A program made the translations under genes and the position numbers. Positions 25,312 through 34,381 of a stretch of 64,000 bases of DNA are shown here, one piece after another. The number at the start of each line of letters is the position of its first letter. Positions within the stretch are counted from its first letter, which is position 1. The notes under the pieces were generated by a model. It made no database searches. It was given only the letters and a program-made list of their open reading frames with translations, and was not told the DNA's origin. The DNA is taken from assembly GCA_019912885.1 (NCBI GenBank), contig JAIOHV010000006.1, positions 1 through 64,000 of the forward strand, read 5' to 3'. Origin of the DNA: a bacterium (lineage in GTDB: Bacteria; Lernaellota; Lernaellaia; JACKCT01).

Positions 25312-27153
25312 CTATCGTGTGTATCGCCCGAGCCAATAGGCGAATCGGAAATCGACGCCCGGCAAAAGGCGCGTGCCGTTGCCGCCGCCGTTGACCTGAT
25401 ACGGATTCGAGCGCCACTCGTAGTTGCTGGGGCGGCGAATCTCCTTGGGGATCGGGTCCTCGGCGACGAGATCGTCGTTGCGTCCGACGTAGCCGAGCAC
25501 GGTGATCGGCGTCACGCCGTCGATTCCGATGCAGTCGCCGGAAAGGATTTCGTCCTCGTCGCAGTTGATGATCTCCACGTCCCAGTAGGGCGGTTCGGGA
25601 AAGGCGTGCAGCGTCTCGACGCCGTTCGCGACCGCGAGTTGGTCGGGCTCCTCGACTATGCTGGTGTACGCGCTCGCGCCCGCGGCGAAGGCGGCGAAGA
25701 TGAAGTCGTACATCGACATCTTCTGCTCCTTGGGCAGGCGCGGCCAGAACGGATGATCGTACATCTTGTTCGCCAGGACGTCGGCGATCCGGGCTCGAAA
25801 TTCGGGATCGTCGATGTATCGCATCGCCAGATACACCCCCATGAACTCCATGTTCACGCCGGAGTAGTTCGATTTCGTGCCGAAATGAAGGCCGATCAAA
25901 TTTTGTTCGACGATTTCGATGAAACCGCGCGCGGCGATGAGCGTGTCGTAGAGGTAGGCATAGGTTTCGTCATCCTCGGCGACGTACGCGAGCGACGCGA
26001 CGATGCCAAGCGACATCATGGCGTAGAATCCGTCCTTGAACGGCAGGAAAGGCAGATACAGGCGGTCGAACGCGTTCTCGTTCAGGAAACCGTGGAAGGT
26101 GCGCCGCCCGTCCGCGTCGTAAATCTCGAGGTCGTATCCGTTCGGGCGCACGGTCGCGAGCTGCTGGACCATCTCCTTGGCGTACAACTGCAGTTTGTCC
26201 TTCATGCCCTTGGCGAACGCGTCGTCGTCGCGGATGACCTCCCACGCCGCGCCGAACGCGGCGGACCAGCCGATGTACATATCGCGGCTGCACGAGTCTT
26301 CCCAGATGAAGTCGGGAAAAACGCCGCCGTCGGAGTTGTCCGCGCGCCAGGTGCCGTTATTCTTTTCGGGCGGCAGCGGATCGCCAAACTCGTCGAAAAG
26401 CGGTGTCAGCACCTGACTATCCTGATTGCCGGGGATATCCAGGCGGTTGTATCCGCGGGCGATCAGTCCCGGCTCGCCGGTGATTTCAACCGCGACGAAC
26501 AGCCCCTCGATGGCCGCGCGCAGGTGCTCGCGCGCCAGGTCGATCTCGGCTTGCGAATACTGTCCGGAATCGCGCACCACGGCGTAGCGGTACGCGTCCG
26601 CCACGATGCCCACGCCGCCGTAAAGGCCGGCGATCTTTTCGTAGGAGTCGATGACGTCAAAGGCGGTCTTGCCGCCGGAGTACGTTTCGAAATCCCACCC
26701 GTCCGTGTCCTGGACGAAACCGCGAATCAGTTCGCGATCGGCCGCGTCGGCCAGGGCGACGGTGAGATCCTGATTCAGGCCCGTGCCCGCCGCGTGGAAC
26801 GTATGGAACGTCCGGTCGTACTGGCGCGCCAGATCCTCGAGCGCCGCGTCGTAATCGGGCTCGCCCGGTCCGTGGATGAGCGCGTAGGGATAATTATCGA
26901 TGTCGTCGTCGCCCGTGTCGTCGTCATCGGCATCGTCGTCGCCGGAATCGTCGTCCGTCGCGTCGTCGTCATCGCCGCCGGTGTCGTCGTCGGCGTCGTC
27001 GTCGCCGGAATCGTCGTCGCCGGTATCGTCGTCACCGGGCGCGCCGCCGTCGTCGTCATCGTCGTCGCCGCACGAGCAACCGGCGGCGAAGATCAGCAGG
27101 GCGGCGGTCAGAAGCACGAGACACCGCGCCGTCAGGCCGTATTTCGCAAACAT
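25312..27153 (-). CDS. Surface-type lipoprotein with long Asp-rich linker
   Basis: The 613-residue precursor has a lipoprotein signal (ALLIFAAGC, Cys26). Next come CSCG and an aspartate-rich linker (about residues 30-84) of DDDDT/DDDSG units, then a globular domain of about 530 residues. That domain is rich in Trp, Tyr and acidic helices (AEIDLAREHLRAAIEGL, WSAAFGAAWEVIRDDDAF, FLNENAFDRLYLPFLPFKDGFYAMMSLG). It looks like an alpha/alpha-barrel, as in carbohydrate-processing enzymes, but no family motif is certain. The ATG at 27153 is used because it precedes the lipoprotein signal directly. The linker probably lifts the domain away from the outer membrane. Confidence 0.75.
   Translation of the reverse strand: MFAKYGLTARCLVLLTAALLIFAAGCSCGDDDDDDGGAPGDDDTGDDDSGDDDADDDTGGDDDDATDDDSGDDDADDDDTGDDDIDNYPYALIHGPGEPDYDAALEDLARQYDRTFHTFHAAGTGLNQDLTVALADAADRELIRGFVQDTDGWDFETYSGGKTAFDVIDSYEKIAGLYGGVGIVADAYRYAVVRDSGQYSQAEIDLAREHLRAAIEGLFVAVEITGEPGLIARGYNRLDIPGNQDSQVLTPLFDEFGDPLPPEKNNGTWRADNSDGGVFPDFIWEDSCSRDMYIGWSAAFGAAWEVIRDDDAFAKGMKDKLQLYAKEMVQQLATVRPNGYDLEIYDADGRRTFHGFLNENAFDRLYLPFLPFKDGFYAMMSLGIVASLAYVAEDDETYAYLYDTLIAARGFIEIVEQNLIGLHFGTKSNYSGVNMEFMGVYLAMRYIDDPEFRARIADVLANKMYDHPFWPRLPKEQKMSMYDFIFAAFAAGASAYTSIVEEPDQLAVANGVETLHAFPEPPYWDVEIINCDEDEILSGDCIGIDGVTPITVLGYVGRNDDLVAEDPIPKEIRRPSNYEWRSNPYQVNGGGNGTRLLPGVDFRFAYWLGRYTR
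26902..27066. repeat. Asp-codon repeat tract (N-terminal linker of lipoprotein)
   Basis: The tract consists of 9-18 base GAC/GAT units spelling DDD followed by T, S, A or G. GAC and GAT are mixed, so the DNA is not a pure trinucleotide run. It codes for residues 30-84 of the lipoprotein. Matching tracts occur at the C-terminal ends of the GH18 protein (30290-30358) and the glycosidase (45881-46156). Confidence 0.85.
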
Positions 27154-27286
27154 GAGCGATCCTCCCAAAACGCCGGGCGACGCCATTGCGCGCCTCATGC
27201 GGTCATGTCGAATGGGGCGACAGGTTACCAAATCCCGCCGGCGAAAGCACGCGCGCGGGCCGCGGAAATGTTATAGCGTCGCGGCG

Positions 27287-28183
27287 ATGAATCGACGGAC
27301 CGCCATCGGCCTTCTGGCCATGAACATTGCCTGGGCGGGCACGTATGCCGCGACCAAGGTGTTGATGGAACGCGCGCCGTTTTTTCTGGTGACCTCGCTT
27401 CGCTACCTGGCCGCCGCGGCGCCGCTTCTTCTCGTCGCGTGGCGGATTTCGGGGTTGCGGATGTCGGCGCGCGACTTCGCCCGCGCGGCGCTGATGGGGA
27501 TCGCCACGTTCACGCTCTGCCCGCTTTTCCTTTACGCGGGCGTGTCGCTTTCGCGCGCGGGCGACGCGGCGGTGCTCGTTTCGACGGAGCCGCTTCTGGT
27601 CTCGATCGGCGCATTCGTCTTCCTGCGCGAAAAGATCGACCGGCCGACCGGCGCCGCGCTCGCGGCGGCCTTTGCCGGCGCGGTGATCCTTTCGGGCTTT
27701 TGGCTCGAGACCGGCGCGGTGCACCCGTTCGGCACGGCGCTCATCGTGCTCGGCATCTTTTTCGAGGCGTCGTATTCCGTCATGGGAAAGGAGCTGCTTC
27801 GCCGCCATCCGCCGCTTCGCGTGACGGCCGTGGCGCTCGCGGCGGCGTGCGTCGTGAATGCGGTCGCCGTGACGTTGTTTGTCGGCTGGGCTCCTGCCGC
27901 GAGGCTGACCGCCGGCGATGGACTGATCCTCGTCGGCTATCTCGCGGGGCTCTGCACCGTCGTCGGTTATACGTATTGGTATGTCGCGCTGCGCGACGCG
28001 GCGACCTCGCGCGTGACCCTGACGATCTTCGCGCAGCCGGTCGTCGGCCTGGCGGCGGCCTATTTTCTGAACCGCGAGAGCCCCACGGCGCACCAGATCG
28101 CCGGCGCGGCGATCATTCTCGCGGCCGTCGCCGCGACGCTGCGTCGCGTACCGGCGGTGCCGATCCCGCCGGAGGCGGCGTAA
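27287..28183 (+). CDS. DMT superfamily (EamA) transporter
   Basis: The 298-residue membrane protein has ten hydrophobic helices in two EamA repeats. The first repeat has NIAWAGTYAATKVLMERAPFFLVTSLRYL, and each repeat ends in the EamA-type helix pair (VSTEPLLVSIGAFVFLREKI; FAQPVVGLAAAYFLNRESPT). Members export amino acids, purines or other small metabolites across the inner membrane. The ATG at 27287 fits the first helix. It is a monocistronic gene between the divergent lipoprotein and the small barrel gene. Confidence 0.9.
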   Translation: MNRRTAIGLLAMNIAWAGTYAATKVLMERAPFFLVTSLRYLAAAAPLLLVAWRISGLRMSARDFARAALMGIATFTLCPLFLYAGVSLSRAGDAAVLVSTEPLLVSIGAFVFLREKIDRPTGAALAAAFAGAVILSGFWLETGAVHPFGTALIVLGIFFEASYSVMGKELLRRHPPLRVTAVALAAACVVNAVAVTLFVGWAPAARLTAGDGLILVGYLAGLCTVVGYTYWYVALRDAATSRVTLTIFAQPVVGLAAAYFLNRESPTAHQIAGAAIILAAVAATLRRVPAVPIPPEAA

Positions 28184-28265
28184 GTATCATTTTCATCCAG
28201 CGGCTTGCACCCGGCGGCGAATCGCCGTTCAATAACGCGACCGTATCCCCATCCCCGGAGGTCCG

Positions 28266-28952
28266 ATGCGGACGATTGCCGCGTTGACGCTCATGATGTC
28301 GCTTGTGCTCGCGGGTCCGACGCTCGCCCAGGAACTCGATGAGTCCGATGACGACGGGCCGGGGACCGGCGGCGGGGGCGGATTGTTTTTCGGGCCGTCG
28401 TGGCACTTTCTCGATTTGTCCGAATTCAACGACGATCTCGACGCGCTCGGCATCTCGGAGTTCAACGGGCCGCCGTGGGGATTCTCGTTTTTCCTCGTCG
28501 GCGACGTGGCGTTCGGCAAAAACGTCGTTCGCCTGGGCGGCGGCGGGCGCAATTTCTCGGTGGAAAGCCACGAGTCCGGTCGTTACGCCGCTCTCGAATC
28601 CGGATATGGCGGACTGTTGCTCGGCTACAAACGCCTTCTCTCGCGCGGATTCGGCGTGGTCCTGGACGCGGTCGCGGGCTTCGGCCGATGGGAATATGAT
28701 CTCTACAGCCCCGCGTTCGACGGGAGAGCCAGCGGCGGGTTTCTTTTTGTCGAACCCGAATTTGGATTGGAGTTGGCGGGCGATTTTCTGGGTCTTGGCG
28801 TGACGGGTTCGTATTTCTTCGAGGCGAACGACACGGGCAAGCTGTTTTCCGGCGACGCGAAGCGCGACGAATTCGGCGACCGCGATTTTCATCACGCGGT
28901 TCTGAACGTGTACGTCATGCTCGGCGCGTTCCGGCAAGGCGGGGGATTCTGA
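28266..28952 (+). CDS. Exported beta-strand-rich protein, probably a small outer-membrane barrel
   Basis: The 228-residue protein has a signal peptide ending TLAQE (about residue 22) and a short acidic/glycine linker (DESDDDGPGTGGGGG). Regularly alternating strands follow (GFSFFLVGDVAFGKNVVRLGGGG, GYGGLLLGYKRLLSRGFGVVLDAVAGFG, GGFLFVEPEFGLELAGDFLGLGVTGSYFF), and it ends in Phe. This is the pattern of an 8- to 10-strand outer-membrane barrel; no named family was recognised. Its stop overlaps the GH18 gene start (TGATG at 28950), so the two are coupled. Confidence 0.7.
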   Translation: MRTIAALTLMMSLVLAGPTLAQELDESDDDGPGTGGGGGLFFGPSWHFLDLSEFNDDLDALGISEFNGPPWGFSFFLVGDVAFGKNVVRLGGGGRNFSVESHESGRYAALESGYGGLLLGYKRLLSRGFGVVLDAVAGFGRWEYDLYSPAFDGRASGGFLFVEPEFGLELAGDFLGLGVTGSYFFEANDTGKLFSGDAKRDEFGDRDFHHAVLNVYVMLGAFRQGGGF

Positions 28953-30388
28953 TGCGTAAGACGGCCGCGAACGAAACCCGCTTCCTTACGGTCGCGGTTC
29001 GTATTGGCGTGGCGCTCGCGTCATTTCATACGGTCGCGGTTCGTACTGGCGTGGCGCTCGCGTCATTTCATACAGTCGCGGTTCGTATTGGCGTGGCGCT
29101 CGCGTCATTTCATACAGTCGCGGTTCGTATTGGCGTGGCGCTCGCGGCAATTCTTGCGTTCGCGATACCGGCCGTGGCGCGGACAATCGGCGGGCATCGC
29201 GATTTCGCGCGCTGGGCGATCGAGCAGGGGCTCGAGCCTGGTCGCGAATCGCGCCCGGCCACACGGCCGCTCGCGAAGGCGGCGCCGCTTGCGCTTGGCG
29301 TCGAGTCGATCGGCTTTTATCCGTACTGGTCGACGGAAGACCCGGCCGATCTGCCCTACGACGTGCTCTCCGTCATCGCATGGTTCTCCGTCACGCTCGG
29401 CTCAAACGGTGATATCACCGTGTACAACGGCTGGCCGGACGGCACGCTCATCGACGAGGCGCACGCGAACGGCGTGAAGGTCGCGCTGACGGTCAACAAT
29501 TTTACGCCGACCGAACAGACGACGCTTCTTTCGAGTGCGATCAATCGCGCGAACGCGATCGACAATATCGTCTTTGAGGTCACGGACGCCGGCGCGGACG
29601 GCGTGAACATCGACTTTGAACTGCTTCCCGCGACGCAGAAGGCGAACTTCGTGACGTTCATCGAGGATCTGGCCGACGCGCTGCGCGCCGCGATACCGGG
29701 CGCTCATCTTTCGATCGACACGCCGGCGGTGGATTGGTCGGGCGCGTTCGATTACGACAAGCTCGCCGCCGCCGCGGACTACCTTTTCATCATGGCCTAC
29801 GACTATCACTACAAAGGCGGTGATCCCGGCCCGGTGTCGCCGCTTTTCGCGGGCACGCTTTGGAGTCCGTGGTCCATCGAGTGGACGCTGAACGACTACG
29901 AGACGTACATCTTTCCGTACGACCTCGCGAATACGATTGTCGGACTTCCTCTCTACGGTTACGACTGGCCGACGACAACCGGCGCGGTGCCCGGCACGAA
30001 ACGCGGCACGGGCCTCGCGACGATCCTCGCGACCGCGGTGAACATGGCCAATAGCGGATCGTACGGGCCGCGCCTGTGGGATGCCGGGAGCCGCACGCCT
30101 TATCTTGTCTACGACAAGGCAGGCGACGGCTGGCATCAGCTCTGGTACGACGATGCCGCGTCGCTCGCGGAGCGTTTCGAATACGCCGCGCTGCGCCATA
30201 CCGGCGGCGTCGGCTTCTGGGCGCTTGGCTATGAGGGAAGCCGCGAAGATGTCTGGGACGCGCTCGACGCGACGTTCGGCATCCCTGGCGATGATGACGA
30301 CGCGGCGGATGATGACGCCTCGGATGATGACGCGGCCGACGATGACGACGATGACGGCGGAATCGGACAGCTTTGCTGCGGAAGGTAG
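28952..30388 (+). CDS. Glycoside hydrolase family 18 protein with Asp-rich Cys tail
   Basis: The 478-residue protein has a repeat-built hydrophobic N-terminus (four copies of TVAVRIGVALASFH), then a GH18 barrel. The signature DGVNIDFELLP carries the catalytic Glu at about residue 223; IGFYPYW near the start and YDYHYKGG, GLPLYGYDWP and GVGFWALGYEG later are typical of spore-cortex/chitinase-like GH18 enzymes. Such enzymes cleave beta-1,4 bonds next to N-acetylglucosamine. The C-terminal tail is Asp-rich (about residues 447-469) and ends GGIGQLCCGR. It is coupled to the small barrel gene upstream. Export and surface attachment are likely. Confidence 0.88.
   Translation: MRKTAANETRFLTVAVRIGVALASFHTVAVRTGVALASFHTVAVRIGVALASFHTVAVRIGVALAAILAFAIPAVARTIGGHRDFARWAIEQGLEPGRESRPATRPLAKAAPLALGVESIGFYPYWSTEDPADLPYDVLSVIAWFSVTLGSNGDITVYNGWPDGTLIDEAHANGVKVALTVNNFTPTEQTTLLSSAINRANAIDNIVFEVTDAGADGVNIDFELLPATQKANFVTFIEDLADALRAAIPGAHLSIDTPAVDWSGAFDYDKLAAAADYLFIMAYDYHYKGGDPGPVSPLFAGTLWSPWSIEWTLNDYETYIFPYDLANTIVGLPLYGYDWPTTTGAVPGTKRGTGLATILATAVNMANSGSYGPRLWDAGSRTPYLVYDKAGDGWHQLWYDDAASLAERFEYAALRHTGGVGFWALGYEGSREDVWDALDATFGIPGDDDDAADDDASDDDAADDDDDDGGIGQLCCGR
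28988..29147. repeat. 42-base tandem repeat forming the GH18 leader
   Basis: Three full 42-base units (28988-29029, 29030-29071, 29072-29113) and a partial fourth, differing by one or two bases, encode 14-residue units TVAVRIGVALASFH. Unit length is a multiple of three and each unit is hydrophobic, so extra copies lengthen the leader without breaking the frame. Units start near CGGTCGCGG, like those at 1660-1743. Confidence 0.93.
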
Positions 30389-30395
30389 CGGCCGT

Positions 30396-31469
30396 TTATT
30401 CGAACGATTCTTCGTCCAGCATGTGACGCGGCGACGGGGCCGTAGCGTCCGTCGCGGACGTTTCCACGACGGGCGGAAGATACCATCGCCCTTGCCGCTC
30501 CGCCCGTTTCGGGAACAGCGATTTCTCCACGATCTCCGGGAATGTCTCAAGCGGCGTGACGAGGTTTTCCGCGACCAATTCGTCGTGCAGCGGCGCGAGA
30601 TCCGCCGCGCCGAAAATCCCCCGGCGCACGCCTTCGGCCAGGTCCTCGGCTAGATCGTCCCGGCAAGCATGGTCGATCGCCAGCATGGCGCGCGCGCTGT
30701 CAACGGCGGCCTGGGCGCGCACAAGGCCGCCGAGCGTCATGTGCACGGCCATCTGAAACGCGCTGCGGCAGGCGACAAGGTCGCTTGAGAACGGCGCGAA
30801 GATTTTTGGGTCCGTCCGTTTTTCGAGATAGATGTAGATCCGCTCGACGCGCTCGCCGGGCGGTTTTACCGCGCGGAACGCCTCGATCACCTCGGCCTTT
30901 TCTTCCGCGTCGCATCGCTCGCGGCGCAAAATCTCCGACAGCTCCGCTTCGTTGACGCGCCCGGCGAGGATGTCGGCGTAGAGCGCGTAGGCACGCGCGT
31001 CGGCCTCCGCGTCGTCGCCGATCAGAATCTCGCGCGCGCTCTCGGGAAGCCGCGTGCGCTGGTGCAAAAGAGCGCTGACCTTGTAGGGCAACTGGCGGCG
31101 CAACCACGCCGGCTTTTTTCGCTTGAAAAGAATCTGCCGCCAGTCCTTGCACGTGACGCCGTCGCATTGCACGCCGTCGATCAGCATCTTGCGATAGACC
31201 TCCTTCATGATGAACGGAGGGCTCGCGGTCAGAAAGAAAAACGGCGTTTGCGCATTCTCGATTGCGCCGCCGTGACGCAACTCCCGAAGCACCGGCGCCA
31301 TGCCCGCGATGGCGCGTTTGTCCTCGGCTTTTTCCATCGGGATGATCGCCAGGCCGAGCCACGATTCGAAATCGGATTCGAGATACGTTTTGTCGACGTC
31401 GCAGGTGATGACGCGCCCGGCGTATTCGGCGGGCAGGGTGCGTTCATCGTGTCGCACGAGAGGATACAT
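30396..31469 (-). CDS. HAD/App1-like phosphatase
   Basis: The 357-residue protein opens with a HAD-type catalytic motif, ITCDVDKTYLES (Asp24 and Asp26). TPFFFLTASPP, DGVTCKDW and LIGDDAEADARAYALYADI follow, the last being the motif IV-like acidic pair. This order matches the App1/DUF2183 phosphatidate-phosphatase-type proteins, which have D-x-D-x-T at their core. The C-terminal about 130 residues are helical and of unknown role. It is the last gene of an operon after a PlsB-like acyltransferase and a GpsA-like protein, one base after the latter, so hydrolysis of a phospholipid or lysophosphatidate is the favoured function. The ATG is at 31469. Confidence 0.72.
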   Translation of the reverse strand: MYPLVRHDERTLPAEYAGRVITCDVDKTYLESDFESWLGLAIIPMEKAEDKRAIAGMAPVLRELRHGGAIENAQTPFFFLTASPPFIMKEVYRKMLIDGVQCDGVTCKDWRQILFKRKKPAWLRRQLPYKVSALLHQRTRLPESAREILIGDDAEADARAYALYADILAGRVNEAELSEILRRERCDAEEKAEVIEAFRAVKPPGERVERIYIYLEKRTDPKIFAPFSSDLVACRSAFQMAVHMTLGGLVRAQAAVDSARAMLAIDHACRDDLAEDLAEGVRRGIFGAADLAPLHDELVAENLVTPLETFPEIVEKSLFPKRAERQGRWYLPPVVETSATDATAPSPRHMLDEESFE

Positions 31470-31470
31470 G

Positions 31471-32550
31471 TCAGCTCCGGCCGCGCCCGCCTTTCGGCAT
31501 GATGGCCGTCGCGCTTCGGCGCGCGTCGTCGAGATCGAGCCGCAGATCCTCGCCAAGCCGCGCCTCGCGCGCGATCAGGCGGCGCGCGGCCTCGGCCGGC
31601 GTAAGATCGCCGGTGAGAACCCCCCGCACGGCGGCGAGGATCGGCGCGCGAACGCACCGCGATTCGACAAGGCGCGCGGCCGCGTCGATGGTTGCGAGCG
31701 TTTCGGCGAGACCCGCGTCCGGCGGTTCGGCGCGCTTGCGCGACCGCGCGCGGTGCGTGCCGTATCGGTAGGCGGGCGATCCGTCCGCGTAGGTCTCGGC
31801 GACGATGCCGCCGAGCCCCGCGAGGCCGGCGAGCGTCGCGGGATCGGCGCCGAGCGTCGCGGCGATGCGCGCCATCTCCGCGACCGATCGCGTCACAAGA
31901 ATCGCGCGCGAGGCCGCGCCGAAACCGAGGCCGTCGGCGATGCCCGCGGCGATCGCGTAGATCGGCGCGAGCGACGCGCCGACCTCGACGCCCGCCAGGT
32001 CGCTTGTGCCGTAGGCGTGAAATCGATCGGTCGTGAAAAGGCGGCGCGCCTCGCCGACGACCTCGGCAAACGGCGAGGCGACAAGCCCGGCGGCCGGCAC
32101 GTTCGAGACCAATTCCGCGGGCTCGTGAACGCCGGCCAGAACGCCGATCTTCCGGACGCAGCATTCGGCGCGAATGACATCGCTTGCCGTCACAAGGCGC
32201 CCGTCAAACGCAAGGCCGCGGACGGCGTGCAGGACAATGTGTTCACCCGTGAGGTGTTCGCCGATCTCGCGCATCAACCCGCGCAATTCGTCAAGCGGCA
32301 CGGCCAGGAACAGGACCGGCGCAGCGCACGCCTGCGCGGCGTTGCTCGCCGTCGACAATCGCGGCAAGGCCTTCGCGCGCCCAAAGCGCGTGGCCAGGGC
32401 CTCCTTGGCGAGCCGGTCCGCGAGGCCAGACGTAGCGGCGTAGACGCGAATCCGCCCGGCGCCGGCGCCTTGCGCGAGCAACGCGTACGCCAATGCGAGA
32501 TCGCCGTCGCCGAAAACGGTCAGCGCGGTGTCCGGCGCGTTCGGCGTCAT
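31471..32550 (-). CDS. GpsA-like glycerol-3-phosphate dehydrogenase homologue, active site lost
   Basis: The 359-residue protein has the GpsA domain order: a Rossmann start (TVFGDGDLALAYA, 11-23) and the C-terminal helical domain with LAGVEVGASLAPIYAIAAGIADGLGFG (186-211) and MARIAATLGADPATLAGLAGLGG. However, positions that are nearly invariant in true enzymes are changed. The catalytic Lys of GALKN is Ala195 in ASLAP; the KG Lys is Arg111; the Asp of GLGDL is Gly248; and the SRNRxxG substrate motif is SPAYRYG (258-264). The glycine motif GxGxxG is also altered (GDGDLA). It is likely not a working dehydrogenase; binding of G3P or of the coenzyme as a sensor or partner is possible. Translation is coupled to the acyltransferase by ATGA (32547-32550). 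Confidence 0.8.
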   Translation of the reverse strand: MTPNAPDTALTVFGDGDLALAYALLAQGAGAGRIRVYAATSGLADRLAKEALATRFGRAKALPRLSTASNAAQACAAPVLFLAVPLDELRGLMREIGEHLTGEHIVLHAVRGLAFDGRLVTASDVIRAECCVRKIGVLAGVHEPAELVSNVPAAGLVASPFAEVVGEARRLFTTDRFHAYGTSDLAGVEVGASLAPIYAIAAGIADGLGFGAASRAILVTRSVAEMARIAATLGADPATLAGLAGLGGIVAETYADGSPAYRYGTHRARSRKRAEPPDAGLAETLATIDAAARLVESRCVRAPILAAVRGVLTGDLTPAEAARRLIAREARLGEDLRLDLDDARRSATAIMPKGGRGRS

Positions 32551-34202
32551 GTGTCCGGCCCCCCGATGCCGTATCCGAACAGGCGATTGCGGTAGTAGTA
32601 GAGCAGCTTCATATCGCCGACGAACAGGCGGTCGCCGCGCCGGTAGAGAACGGGCTGCGTGTGATAGCCGCCGAACCGGCGCAGCGCGCTGTTGACGAGC
32701 GCGGTCGCGTCGCCGGATTGCGCCGTCCCCGCCAGGTGGAGATCGCCGGCGCCGGCCCGATCGCGCAAGAGCGCAAGCACGCGGTCCACCTCACGATGCA
32801 CCTCGACAAGCGGCACGGACACCTCGCGCGGCGTTTCGCGCAAAAAGCGGAAGAAGTCCGGGTCGTCGCTTTCGCGCCGGATGCGCTCGAACACGGTGAA
32901 GGCGAGGGTGTGCGTGGACTGGATGACGGTATCGCGCACGAACGATTCGACAACGCGCTCGCCGAGTTCGCGTGTGAACTCGCGGTCGCGATCGGCGTCG
33001 TCCACGTATTCGCCACGCCGTTGCAGGTACTTTCGCGTATCGATGACGCGCCCGCGGCCGTCGAGCGAGCGGCCCTCGTCGTCCACCCGGTTGCCGAACG
33101 GATCGAGCGCGGGCGAGACGCGCAGGTAGATGCGGTCGTCGAGCGTCACGATGTTGCGAAGGAACGAGTAGATACGCGACGGCATGCTGAACTCGTCGTC
33201 CTCGATGATATAGCGGCTCTTGCCCGCGTCCTTCAGGTAATCGTCGATGAGGTTTTCGGCCTCGAGCACGATCTGGTAGTTGATCGTACACGGGACGACG
33301 TAGACGTTGGGCTTCGGCTTGCCGGCGCGCAGGTTCGCAAGATAGGCGTTGAGCCCGCATCCCATGAGCCCAAGCTTGAGGTGGCGCTCCACCGCGCCGG
33401 AGCGGCTGCGCGTTCCGCCCGGAAAAAACAGGTTGTGGTAGCCGGCCTCGATGGTGACCGTCGCGTATTCCTTCAGCACCTGCTTGTAGAGCGAATGCTG
33501 CTTGAGCCGATCGACCTTGTACGCCCCGAGGCGGTGCATGAAAAAGCCGATGATCTTGTGATGGAACAGGTTCAGGCCCGCGCCGTAGGTGAACGGCGGA
33601 AGGCCCATGTGATAGATCGCCCAGCCCATCAGCGGCGAATCGACGTTGGACTGGTGCGTCGGCACCAGAACCACCGTGCCGAGCTTGTCGAGCTTGCGAA
33701 TCTGCTCGACTTCGCCGTCGATGCGCACGTTTCGCGAAACGTCCGGGAGGTTCGGAAGCGACGTGACGAGCTTGACCGGGCTTAGCGCGCTCAGCATGAA
33801 GCCAAGGCCCACGGGCAACACCGTCGTCGAGAACTGATACACGGGCTCGGAAAAGTGGCCGACGATCTCCCGCACGTGGTGATCGACGATCTCTTCCACG
33901 AGTCGCCGTTTTTCGGCCTCGCTGGCCTTGCCGAAGCGCGAGCGGATCGACGCGAGCCACGCGCGGTCACGTTTCTGGTTTAGCCGATAGGGCAGGCGCT
34001 CGATGCGGCGCTGCTCGAAGTAGAGGACCTCGTGGATGAGGTTGTCGAGAAACGCCTCCTCGCTTTTGGCCGCGCGGGCGAGCACGTCCTTGTGAACGCG
34101 GCTGCGCACTTCCACGGCGATGCGCTCCTGGTCGTCCGCGGACATCCGTCCGGGCGTGCCGGGAGCGCGAAGGAATTCAAGAGCGCGGGAAATGTCGAGC
34201 AT
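32547..34202 (-). CDS. PlsB-like glycerol-3-phosphate/lysophosphatidate acyltransferase
   Basis: The 551-residue protein has the acyltransferase motifs of the PlsB/PlsC superfamily: motif I PTHQSNVDSP (His183, Asp188), motif III FFPGGTRSRSG (about 259-269), and VYVVPCTINYQIVLEAE as motif IV. The enzyme would acylate sn-glycerol-3-phosphate at position 1 on the membrane, the first step of phospholipid synthesis. It is shorter than E. coli PlsB (about 800). The start at 34202 (MLDISRALEF) is chosen by the onset of coherent sequence. First gene of a three-gene operon with a GpsA homologue and a phosphatase. Confidence 0.85.
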   Translation of the reverse strand: MLDISRALEFLRAPGTPGRMSADDQERIAVEVRSRVHKDVLARAAKSEEAFLDNLIHEVLYFEQRRIERLPYRLNQKRDRAWLASIRSRFGKASEAEKRRLVEEIVDHHVREIVGHFSEPVYQFSTTVLPVGLGFMLSALSPVKLVTSLPNLPDVSRNVRIDGEVEQIRKLDKLGTVVLVPTHQSNVDSPLMGWAIYHMGLPPFTYGAGLNLFHHKIIGFFMHRLGAYKVDRLKQHSLYKQVLKEYATVTIEAGYHNLFFPGGTRSRSGAVERHLKLGLMGCGLNAYLANLRAGKPKPNVYVVPCTINYQIVLEAENLIDDYLKDAGKSRYIIEDDEFSMPSRIYSFLRNIVTLDDRIYLRVSPALDPFGNRVDDEGRSLDGRGRVIDTRKYLQRRGEYVDDADRDREFTRELGERVVESFVRDTVIQSTHTLAFTVFERIRRESDDPDFFRFLRETPREVSVPLVEVHREVDRVLALLRDRAGAGDLHLAGTAQSGDATALVNSALRRFGGYHTQPVLYRRGDRLFVGDMKLLYYYRNRLFGYGIGGPDT

Positions 34203-34381
34203 GGCCGCCGCATGATAGGTCTGCGTTACAAGGCGTACAACATGGCCTTGCGTTATCTCCGCGCCTTGCACGACGATCCGCGTGTCCGTGCCCGGTTCAT
34301 GGCACGACCACGGATTTTGCGATGCGCGTCTTGCGTGGTAGGGTCCAAGCGCCGCGCGAGTCGATACGAAGGAGGAGGCGC

